Positions 36,001 to 46,500 of a stretch of 64,000 nucleotides of DNA are shown here, piece by piece. Every line of letters starts with the position of its first letter. The first letter of the stretch is position 1. The stretch spans positions 7,378,001-7,442,000 of the forward strand of contig CAJFCV020000004.1 of the NCBI GenBank assembly GCA_904066235.2, read 5' to 3'. This DNA is from Bursaphelenchus xylophilus. Its lineage: Eukaryota > Nematoda > Chromadorea > Rhabditida > Aphelenchoididae. Below the pieces are notes generated by a model that saw nothing but the letters and a program-made list of their open reading frames with translations, had not been told where the DNA came from and searched no databases. The position numbers were made by a program, and so were the translations under genes.

Positions 36001-37967
36001 TTAGCGCCCGGGGTTTCTGTTGTATATTGTTATAACTCGTAGTAATACGAGATCACATACCTGTTGTCACACCAGGCAAATTTTGGAGCATGCAGTAATT
36101 GGAACCTCCAGAAAAATTTAAGAATTAGCAGAATTTTTGATGATCCAATTGAGTTTCAATTTTTTAGAACTTAACCGCCGCAAACTATAAGAACATATAC
36201 TGTCGTTTTCGCCGAGGTATGTAGTGTACATAACCACCAAAAACAGCTCTTCACAAGATGGCGCTAGCGCGTACTCAATAAATGTTTTGAACTCTAGTCC
36301 AGCGGCCCGCAAAATGTAACGCTTTGAATGAAATTCCTTATTGTCACCAGATACAAGCAGTTTCTGATTTGAGTAGGTTATCAAAACGCAACTCATAAGT
36401 GACTCTTTACGGCTGAACCACGTTATTTGAGGTGGGATTAATTCGAAACGAATCAGGGTGCATAACAATGAAGGTATACCTCAATTTATATTTTGAACAG
36501 TAAAGCTCAGGTGGGGGACGCAGAGTTAATCCTGCGCAGCGTATTTAAAAAGGACGCCTCTAGTGCCCTACAGAAGCATTGTCATTACCAGCCTCTCAGA
36601 ATTCTCAGATTTAAGGCGTATTTTTGCTTTAGCACCTTGGGATGCCCTCATTTCTTAATTTCTTTTCTCCGATGCTTTAGCCAGAAGCCGATGTGCTACT
36701 GGTTCCTGTAATCTACTGTCTCCACCCTACCCAGCGGTATGCTATTCAACTCTGAAAAAAGCATCATTAAAGTTTTAGTAATTTTAAAAAATTATGGTCA
36801 TAACTTATTATACAACCTAATACACTTAACAAAGAATCACTGTTTAGAATCACATCGGCTCAGACTTTATTCTTGGTCAAGGAATGTCGAAAGCATGGAC
36901 AGGTTGTTGCACTAACTGGTGGAGCAGCCAATGACGCCCCGGCACTGGCCAAAGCAAATGTCGGAATATGTTCCAAAGAGTTTAGCAAGTTATCGTAGTT
37001 ATATTATTATATAATATAATGCATTACAGTCTGTAGTTTGAGATGAATCTAAAAATCAAAGTTTCAGGTACTGATGTTGCTCGAAAAACCGCGGACATTA
37101 TCCTCGAATATGACGGCCTCCCAGCTATAATTGAGGCAATGGGAGAAGGTCGAACCTTGTTCAAGAACATGCAATTGGCAGTAGCCTATACACTTGCTCA
37201 TTTATTCCCTGAGGTCTTCCCGATTATTCTCAATTTCATCATCGGATTACCCCTGGGATTGTCTCCATTACAAGTATTGAGTATTGATCTGGCCTGTGAA
37301 CTCTTGCCTTCGATTGCATTAGCATTCGAAAAACCCGAAGAAGATGTTTTGAAATGCCCGCCGAGGTCGCCGAAACAGAAAATGGTCAGCTACAGTTTGA
37401 TGGTCTACTCTTATTTTTGCATCGGAGTCATCATAACACTTGGATGTTTCGTGGCTTATCTGACGGTTTATTAGTAAGGATTTCCTGTTCTCAAAATATG
37501 AATTATTCTTATTTAGTCATCACGGGATTCCTCCGGATACTCTTCCCTTTTCTCGCACTGATTTCTGGCACGGTGAAGCCGAGAATCTGACCTCCCCACT
37601 AACTGGAGTCGTCTTATATGCCGAACATCAGATGGAAGTCCTTGGCCAAGCCTCAGCGGCCTACCAAATGACTCTGGTTATCGCTCAAGTCTTCCATATC
37701 TTCACTTGCACAACAAAAAGGACTTCGGTCTTCCAACGAATGCCCAGTTCAGCTCTAATTTCGACCGTTTTTATTGAAATCGCCATTTTGTTTGTCCTGT
37801 TTTACTTTCAATTCACTCGAGAATTGCTCGGAGTCAGTGTTCCACCATTATTTTCGTGGATTTATGGCCCGGCCGTGGGAGTTGTGATAGTCGTATTCAC
37901 TGAGATACGAAAGTATTTCATTCGAAATGCCTCGAAAAACGAATGGTACCGAAAACTGGAGTTCTAG
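33069..37967 (+). CDS. Na+/K+-ATPase alpha-like P-type ATPase, predicted catalytically inactive
   Basis: Ten exons (33069-33268, 33347-33941, 33974-34119, 34164-34426, 34467-34855, 34901-35125, 35166-35599, 36848-36984, 37068-37473, 37517-37967) give 1081 residues, the length of P2C alpha subunits. Recognisable: the TM1/TM2 hairpin, P-Q-G-L-P-P-A in TM4, K-G-A-P-D in the nucleotide domain, N-D-A-P-A-L in the hinge and the C-terminal TM bundle. Catalytic motifs are changed: the D-K-T-G-T-L-T site reads G-R-A-G-I-L-T (phosphorylated Asp to Gly, about residue 378); T-G-E-S reads T-G-V-K (about 219); T-G-D reads T-G-E (about 683); G-D-G-V-N-D reads G-G-A-A-N-D (about 776). It cannot form the aspartyl phosphate. 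Long open exons with clean splice sites argue against simple decay. The intron after 36984 uses a GC donor; intron 35600-36847 is filled by a TIR element. Confidence 0.88.
35609..36822. mobile_element. TIR element filling an intron of the ATPase-like gene
   Basis: Terminal inverted repeats of about 29 nt (35609-35637, starting TATTAGGTTGTATAATATG, and 36794-36822, ending with its near complement). The element occupies almost the whole 1248-nt intron, while other introns of the gene are 32-85 nt. Internal ORFs are short and unrecognised, so it is probably non-autonomous. Confidence 0.7.
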
Positions 37968-38057
37968 CGAGCAATCTAAAAGATAAATAGTATGTAATTC
38001 AAATGATGATTGAATACGAGTACTTTTATTTATTTATTTGTAAGATTGGGAATAAAC

Positions 38058-41000
38058 TCAGTATTGCTCGATGATCGGGGCCAATTGATCGGCGAAACTG
38101 GCCTGTTCAATATTCAGCCGGTAAGTCGTGGCTTCAGCCTGCCTGTCTTTGAACAAGCGGACTATCGCGTAGATACCGTAATAAATTCCAGCCACTCCGA
38201 ATACCAAGGATAAAAGTCCGATGGCACTTTCGATTACGACATAAGTGAGTTTTTGGCTTTGAGAAAATTGAATTGTTTTATCCACTGGACCAGCTTCTGC
38301 TTCCTGGAAATTCGAGCCGCAAAATTATTCGGACAATTTTATGGGAATTATTGCTTCATAAGCTACTTGTATTCAACAAGTAGTAGAAAGAAGATCATTT
38401 TACATTGATAAGAACCCAAATCGCCCACTCTTTTTACTTTTTTCGACCCTTAAAATCCATTTACAGGGTCTTTCAAGAAATGTGCAGGAAAGTAGGAGGC
38501 TATAACTTTCGGCGGAGGCGGCGCAGAGAGTTCGTTTTTGGAATATGTATTTTTCAGTGACATTATTTTTTGCCTACGAAATAACAAGCTTTTAGAGTGC
38601 AAACTGAGGTCGCTACAACCTTTTGAAAAAGGGGTCTTTTACCCCGAAAACCAGGGTTTTTCGGTTGAAAATGATCGAGAAATTTCAGAGTTTTTCGGTC
38701 CAAAATCACCAAGAAATGTCGGATTTTTTCAGGGGTTCCGATAGAGTTGACGTTGAAAAAAGGGAAGGATGTTGCCAACACGTTGGAAATTTAGCAAATA
38801 TTCGGCTAGCCTCAACTTGGGGCAGATTTCGAGTTTATTTTTCGGTATCTTCCGCGAAGAAGCGTGACATCATTTGGGGATTTGAGGAACCTGGAATCGG
38901 CTAGCCAAGGCACCAGAATGGCCGTGAAGTCTTATAAAAACTAGTCAAAGGGTGTAATGGGCGTCAAAGGACAGGAATGACAAACAAACTTTTAAACTGC
39001 CAACAAAAACTGGTTGGCTAGCCAAAGTGTCAGAATGAAGAGCAGCCGAATATTTGCTTAATTTTCAACGTGTTGGCAATTCCCTTCCCTGTTTTCAACG
39101 TACGGCTCTATCGAAACCCCCCAAAAAAACCCGACATTTCTCGGTGATTTTCGACCGAAAAACTCTGAAATTTCTCGATCATTTTCAACCGAAAAACCCT
39201 GGTTTTCGGGGTAGAGATGCCTTTACTTCAGAAGGTCGTAGCGACCTCAGTTTGCACTCGAAAAGCTCGTTATTTCGTAGGCAAAAAATAATGTCACTGA
39301 AAAATACATATTCCAAAAACGAACTCTCTGCGCCGCCGCCGCCGAAAGTTATAGCCTCCTACTTTCCTGCACATTACTTGAAAGACCCTGTAAAACACGA
39401 TTTTTCTAAAAGTCAAGCGCAGGTAAACAAAAACAACCCTGGCTACACGAAAAATCAAACTGCTTCGTTTTTCTTTAAACTTGGAAGACTGTAGCTACGT
39501 ACCATTCTAAGAAACTTTCCCGTTAACTTTTTTTCAAAATCTTACTGTAATTTGGGTTACGGTAACATGACTCGTTTTGTCATAACTCGAGAACCAGATG
39601 TCGTAGCGATACGGGGTCTTTACCAGTATGTTCAGCGTGCCGCAAAACGGCTTTTTGTTATCTACACCAAGTTTCGAAGACGCCGGGAAGTGACCAAAAA
39701 ATTTGAATATTTATGCAAAAATTCAAAAATATGCAAATTTCTCGAAAATTTAACCCAAATTATGCTCATTTTTATTTGATCTGTCGAAAATAGAAGTCAT
39801 AGCGGTTCCAACGGTGTAAAAAACTTGAACGTGCGAACCGAGCTGTCTGAGAACGGGCTGTTTGAAGTTGGGGCACCCAGTCACGAATGAGCAAAAAATC
39901 GGAGTAAACCGCATAAAATCATTGTTAAATGGCAAGAATGGAAAGTAAATTTTGTTATTACATCGTATCGGTCACAATAGAGGATTTTCCACATAATTTT
40001 CATAAATTTACATATTTTGTAATTACTTGCATTTATTGTCAAAATGTTGCAAAAATATACCTTAATGAAGGATTTGGGAAAAAATATTGTTCACTTTTGC
40101 TTAGTACCTTCCAACAGTCATTTTAATGTAAAAAACTCAAAATCGATTTTTGCCATGTCCAAGTCTACCTGGCGGCTGATGCACCCGTAAATGCAAGAAA
40201 TTCCAAAATATGCAAATTTATGAAAATTATGTGGAAAATCTTCTATTGTGACTGATACAATGTAATAACAAAATTTACTTTCCGTTCTTGCCGTTTAACA
40301 ATGATTTTATACGGTTTACTTCGATTTTTTGCTCATTCATGACTGGATGCCCCAACTTCAAACAGCCCGCTCTCAGACAGCTCGGTTCGCACGTTCAAGT
40401 TTTTTACACCGTTGGAACCGCTATGACTTCTATTTTCGACACATCAAATAAAAATGAGCATAATTTGGGTTAAATTTTCGAGAAATTTGCATATTTTTGA
40501 ATTTTTGCATAAATATTCAAATTTTTTGGTCACTTCCCGGCGTCTTCGAAACTTGGTGTAACTAACAAAAAGCCGTCTTTCGGCACGCTGAACATACTGG
40601 TAAAGACCCCGTCTCGCTACGACATCTGGTTATCGAGTTATGACAAAACGAGTCATGTTACCGTAACCCAAAGTACAGTAAGATTTCGAAAAAAAGTTAA
40701 CGGGAAAGTTTCTTAGAATGGTACGTAGCTACAGTTTTCCAAGTTTAAAGAAAAATGAAGCAGTTTGATTTTTCGTGCAGCCAGGGCTCTCCAAGCTTAG
40801 AAAAAACGTGTTTTAAAAGAACTCAATAAACGCGTCAGTCAAAACTATTGTAGAACTCACCTCTTTCAAGAAGCTGATCAACACAGCCACACAAAATACA
40901 ATAAGCGTGACCTCCAGTAACACCTCGAACCCGAGGATGGCCAGTCTGGTCCACAATTGACTCATCGCTCTTCTGTGATCATTCCAATGATTAAAAGTTC

Positions 41001-41861
41001 CAAGAAGATTCGCAGTCAAGGTAAAACAAGATACGACGAAGAGAACGATATTGAGATGTTGTTCGGATTCGGTGAGACTGAAGGCGCCCGAGTCTTCCTT
41101 TGGAAGACTTGGATTCTGATGACGACCGAAGAAAATAAAGGTGGAGATGGCTAGGCCAGCCAGGGCGAAGAGGCGCTTGGCAAGGAAGAAGTAACGGTGC
41201 ATCCCGATATTGGTGTTCTCGTATAGCCGTTCGGCCCAATTCCATTTGAATCTGAAAACATAAAACGTCATCCTTCACACATCCAGAATTTTATCTTCAA
41301 AAGGTTTCTCAAACTCACGCATGTTTATTCGAAGGCAGATTTGTTACAGTAATCGGTGGTTTGGTTAACGTTGCCAGAGGCTCTGTTCCGACCAAAGAGT
41401 ATTGATTTATCGACCGGACAGTCCCATTGGCCGTGGGTTTATCGAAATGTTCGAGGGTGATTGGATTGACTCGGGTTAGCGAATGACGAGGAACAGAATA
41501 CAGATCCTAGAAGTGTTCAAATATTGAAGAAATAGTCACTTTACAATATTCAGAGGTTTCCGACTGTAATTCTTCAAACCGTTATTGATAGTTCCGTTGT
41601 ACTGAGTCGGTCGGATTGGCTGAAGGGTAAAAGAATCGTATCGAGGAAGCCCTCGTTCTCTGGAGGTTCCATAAACCTAAAATAATATGTTGATATGATC
41701 TACCCACAACAGTCTAGAGAAATTTTTTGAAAATTTAATTATGACCGCTAGCCTCCAGAAATTATTTCAGCTGCCAAACAGCCAAATTGTGCGGCAAAAT
41801 ACCGTCATTTGGCATCGCTAAGCCATAAATTACCGATTGATAATATTCGACTACTTACCAT
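38058..41861 (-). CDS. four-transmembrane protein, MARVEL/tetraspan-like topology, unknown function
   Basis: Exons 41861-41859, 41676-41545, 41506-41319, 41251-40861 and 38303-38058 give 319 residues. The first coding exon is only the ATG, directly followed by the donor GTAAGT. The N-terminal about 107 residues are polar, rich in Arg, Pro and Thr, and look cytosolic. Four TM segments follow (first in the L-F-A-L-A-G-L-A-I region, last in V-F-G-V-A-G-I-Y-Y-G-I). I do not recognise the family; four TMs with a long N-terminus fit MARVEL-type or other tetraspan proteins. The last intron (38304-40860, 2.56 kb) contains two long palindromic repeats. Confidence 0.65.
38460..39394. mobile_element. 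long foldback repeat, first of a pair in one intron
   Basis: Arms of about 350 nt: left 38460 to about 38815 and right about 39040-39394 are reverse complements with moderate divergence and small indels. Ends read TTTACAGGGTCTTTCAAG and its complement. No transposase seen. It directly abuts the next foldback. Confidence 0.8.
39391..40815. mobile_element. long foldback repeat, second of a pair in one intron
   Basis: Arms of about 640 nt: left 39391 to about 40035, right about 40180-40815, highly similar and inverted, with a spacer near 145 nt. Termini are TAAAACACG and its complement. The left end shares TAAA with the right end of the preceding palindrome, suggesting one inserted at the edge of the other. 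Its 75- and 61-codon ORFs occur in both arms and are not genes. Confidence 0.82.
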
Positions 41862-42247
41862 GACTAATAAAACCAAAAAAACAGCGAAAGAAATTTGAAG
41901 ATTTTAGCGTTAATTTCGTCCAGCCGAGTTATCAGCGAAGGTGATGCCTCATTATAAAAGCACCTACAAATTTTTTACAAAAGGCCGGAACCGGGAAGAG
42001 CAGTCAGAACCCGCCGCCTAAGGCAAACATTGCTCAAATTCCTTAAAGAGATATCAAAAGCCCTCCATAAATTAGGAAAAAATATGAGACAAGAGGCGCG
42101 TGAGGGATTACCTCAAAGTTTGCATGCCCACAAAGCTATTTCCAACACCAAATTATAGCTCAAAATATTAGAACAGCGTTTTATCTCTTACTTCCAACAA
42201 TAATCAACTTTTACACCTTGATAACAGTAACATGAACAACAATATTC
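41862..42247. other. intergenic
   Basis: Contains the presumed 5' region of the four-TM gene and the 3' end of the ZNHIT2-like gene. Nothing else seen. Confidence 0.5.
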
Positions 42248-43018
42248 TCATTTATTAAAGGCAGATGTTGATTTAATTCCAAACATTTCATCGGCAATTC
42301 GTTGAAAACTTTTCCGCTCATCTGCAGTCAATTTTCCAAACAATTCGTCTTCTTTCTCTGGATCCATACCCATTTCTTTTAGTTTCTGATCCAATTCCTC
42401 GTCCGTCAGATTCTCAAAGTCCTTCATACTGGATTCAACGACTTCTTGGATGTATTCCGGATCATCGTCCTCATCTATGACCAGCTCTTCTCCTGGCCTT
42501 AGTCCAATGTCCGGGTTCAGTTCTTCTTCGGTCTTCAGCCGATCTTCAGCCGAATGGTGACTCATGTACTCGGAGAAGGTCATGCTGAAAAAATAAGGGC
42601 AATCAATATTCTGGCGTTTAACCTACTGAGATTTTGCCTTGTCCTTCTGTTTCCCGTCAGCTTCAGCCTTATTGTCCTCTTCCTTTTGTTTCTGTACTTT
42701 TTCCTCTGAAGTTGTAGCCTTATCCATCTCATCGAGTTCATCTCCTTCTACACTTTGATCGTCGCTGTCTGTCTCTTCCTAAAAAATTGAAAGCCCTCCA
42801 AATGTCTTACTGTACTTCAAGAAATATTTTGAAAGTCTTACCAACTCTTTCCCGACATGTCTTGCAATCTGATCCTGATAGAATGCATTTGAACATTCCA
42901 TGTGCTCTTTGCTTCGGTAACATTTCAAGTTACAGTAATCCTTTTTGCATTTCGGACACTTGTAGACACCCTTGAAGTCGAGATGGCAAAACGCGCAGGT
43001 ACTGTACTTGCTGGACAT
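42248..43018 (-). CDS. ZNHIT2: HIT-type zinc finger protein, ZNHIT2-like
   Basis: Exons 43018-42842, 42778-42627 and 42584-42248 give 221 residues. The N-terminal zf-HIT module is complete: C-x2-C ... C-x2-C ... Y-C-x3-C-Y ... H-x3-C, followed by N-A-F-Y-Q-D-Q-I, which matches ZNHIT2 rather than ZNHIT1 or ZNHIT3. The rest is acidic and Lys/Glu-rich, with D-E-E-L-D-Q-K-L and S-F-Q-R-I-A-D-E-M near the end. It is shorter than vertebrate ZNHIT2 (about 400 residues). ZNHIT2 is a cofactor linking R2TP/RUVBL chaperones to snRNP assembly; the same role here is inferred. Confidence 0.75.
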
Positions 43019-43557
43019 CTATAATAACTCTTACAGTTCTGAAGAGTTACCGTTTTCAGTACATTTCTTCGAGTATACGATTAATCGAAGATCATCACAT
43101 TATTTATTAATTTATTCACGAAAACAAGTAAAAACACTGATACAACTGTAACAACTACAAGGAAAACATTAAGAGACGGAACGTGATATGAAAGGAGAAA
43201 ACAACACTACAACAGAAATATTATTGTAGGGAAACTACCGATTTGTTTGGGTGATAAGCAAGAGATTTAGCCCGTTGAAAACAATCAAAAAAATCCACAG
43301 TACTGCACTAACGAATAGGGAGGACAAGGTAAGCTAAAGCTGACAATATTCGCTACAAATTTACCAGAAGAACATCAAATAGATGGCGTCTTCAATAAAT
43401 GTTATTACAAATTTTTGAAGACCACATTTCAGCGGAAAATAACCTAAAATGACATAAAATAAGAGCCGTTGGAGGCAAAAATAGGTGCCAATGAAAGGGT
43501 TGCCGGGCCCAAAAACAGAACACAACGCTCAAACCAGACATCTTCACCAGTCCATTA
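43019..43557. other. intergenic
   Basis: Spacer between the ZNHIT2-like start and the 3' end of the SAC3/GANP-like gene, both on the minus strand. No gene recognised. Confidence 0.5.
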
Positions 43558-46500
43558 TCAGCTGAACGGCGTCCCATTAATCAAAAGTTTTGGATTCCCC
43601 AATCCCGAAGCTGCTCTAGACCCATTCGAAGGCTCTTGAGCTTCCCGGATCTGGTGTCTGAACGACTTGATTTGTTTTATGAAATCCCGAACTGTCCTCG
43701 TTTTCTGATCTTTTATCGAATGTTGAGAAGTCGAGTTATTCTGGGACATCGGAGAGAACCGATGCAAAGTTGAGTTCAAAGATGTTGTAGTAGATGCTGA
43801 TGGGATCGGAGAGGATGCGTCGACGGAGAAGGTGGTTCGGGAAGATTGAGGCCGTCGGATCGGTGAGACGAAGACGTGGGCTTCTTGCGAGGGCCCGGGG
43901 ACATCAACATTACGTAGATCTGAAATCATAATGCTATAGATCAAAGAAAAACGATTTTAAAATATAAAAAGGGTTGAATAAACACTTGTGCTATTGTTTA
44001 TAAATTTGAACTTTGAACGTACAACTGCGTTATCAATGAAAAGTACGACCGACCGCTCTATAAGTTATAATATTGTATTTTGTATTCGTACTTTAGCCTA
44101 CAGCACCCCGAGTATAATAAATTTCGAAACCAAACATAATCTCGGGTGAGCGCTTCCTGTTACGCCAAAAAGTCGACTTCCCTTCGGAGATTTCGTTATA
44201 ATTAGTTTACAAGCAAACTTTGCAAGATCACGACTCCAAGACATTTGTTCGTACACTGAGCCTAATCTTATGTTTTACCAGGACTTAATCTCGAGTTTAC
44301 ACCGCATTTCCGAATTTCATATAATCTTACCAATCATCTACGGCAGCACAACAACTTGAAAAATTCAACTTCCGGATAAAAAAGCATTAAAAGATCTGAG
44401 CACACCTGGGACTAAAGCGGTGTAAGGAATTGGATGCGCTTTTTAACGTCAGCGAAGAAATTTCTGTCCGCAGATGAAACGATTTGCAGAAACGTGCCCA
44501 AGAAAAAATCCAATTCATGTCTAAAGTAACAAGCACTCTTCCAGTATACTAATAGAAAAACAAATGTATAAAAAATTGGCACGCTTTTGCTTTGATATCA
44601 TGTGCAGTATCATTAGATTTTCTATCAATAACTCGGAAGTCAGAGTAGAATACACTACTCAACGTTCAGAAGCAATATCCGAAACGCTCCCACCAAACTT
44701 GCAGCTAAATATTGAGTTACACACAAAAAGATTCTCATTCAAAAATATTTCTTAAAGAATTTTTAACATCTCCGTTATTTTTATAAAAAATCCATGACAT
44801 TTACAGCTCATACGAAGAGAAGCCATGTGATAATACTCAAAAAAGGCCCTTTTATTAAACGGAAAACAACTATGAAAAGAAATAATTCATAGTTTTTTCC
44901 CTCAAGTACCAAATTGTTACCTAATCTTGCTTCGAGCAAAGGTTACTCTGAAATTTCCGGGACTAAGACGTCCCGCCCTGCTACAATATTCCTTTCCTCT
45001 CTAGAAAAGCGTAATCTACAAAATACGACGATCTCAGAAGGAAGGCGGAGTCTTGAAGGCGTTCAGCTGAATATAAATAAAACGCCAACCTATCGTAAGT
45101 CGATAATACAGTCGCTTAATAGCCAAATCTAGGCCTAATTACAATTTGAAGAGGCCTTCCCAATCGAGACAAAATGTCCTTGGACGAAACGAAATGTAAG
45201 TGTTTTCTTTTTGCCAACAATTACCTGGAAATCATTTTATTCATCAGAGGATACAAACCCCTAAAAAGCTTCGAAAGCATTATCAAGTTATTCCATTTGG
45301 TTTCCGAAAGAGGAGGGATTGTTAAATAATCTAGCCGACCAATGTTTTCCGAGTTCCTTTTGAACAATGGACGATGTAGGAGAATATTTGAATTTGTTGT
45401 TTAAATTTAATGTTTTAGCCGCTCGCGTGGAATATGAGCTCTCTAGAATCAGTGATAAGCACAGAGAAGTCTACAAAGACACCTTCAAGCTGATTGGCAG
45501 ATCTAAAGTGCGAAACGGCACTAATATCTTACTACGGTAAGTATTTTTATCACTTCATAATGGGTTAATAAGAGAACAAAAAAGGCCTCCAGCCATTTTT
45601 ATGTAAATAGACCTCGAATAAAGGCCAAAGTGCATTTCCGCCAACCGGAGTATAATCAGATGAGACCTGCTAAAATGGAAGTAGCTATCGGATTAAGAAA
45701 AACTTCTTTCCGGACCTATATCCTAATGCTGACAACACATACGTTGCTTTCTTGCTCTAAACTAAAAAGTTCATCAACGGTCATCGTGTCTAGACACGAG
45801 ACTATAAAACGACAAAAACTGTAGCAACTACATGTGAGACTTCTTGATTTCAGGTTATTTTCTGAGACCCCACAATATAAGGACATTTGGCCACAGTTCA
45901 GACCGATACCCGACAGTTCCCTGATGAATTCAGAAGTCCTTCGAAAACATGCCCACACTTACATGGGAGGACTGAAAAGGATAATCGATTCTCATGATCA
46001 AGACAAACTGGAGGCAGAATTGAAGAGGATAGCGCAATCACATGTAAAATGGGGGATCTACAAAGCTCATCTCATGGTAAGTTGTTTGAATCAACGCGTC
46101 TTTATACCAATACTCTTTCAGGACATGTTACCCTGTCTTCTCGCTGTTCTGTCTCAATACACCGACTTAAACGACGACATCAAAGACGCCTGGGCCACAC
46201 TTTTCGACGTCATCGCGAACATGATAGACATTTTCCGGGATTAACAGCCCGATCATTTTATTGTTCATGCAATATTCTTTTTGTGTGATGTTGAATATAT
46301 GATTCCTAATCTGTATTATACTCTCAAAACTTTTAACAAACAAGCCTAAGGGATTAAGTTTGGTATGTATTTGTAATTATGCCGCCTAATAGACAACTTA
46401 CACAACTTGATTCTAAAGAAAATATGGAAAAACTGATCTTAATTACAGGTTAACGACTACATTGAAAGAAAAGATACATTCGCCGAAAGATAGAGACACG

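Noticed and set aside
39552..40473. Matching ORFs in both arms of the intronic foldback
   Set aside because: They mirror each other because of the palindrome and lack splice sites, domains or bias.
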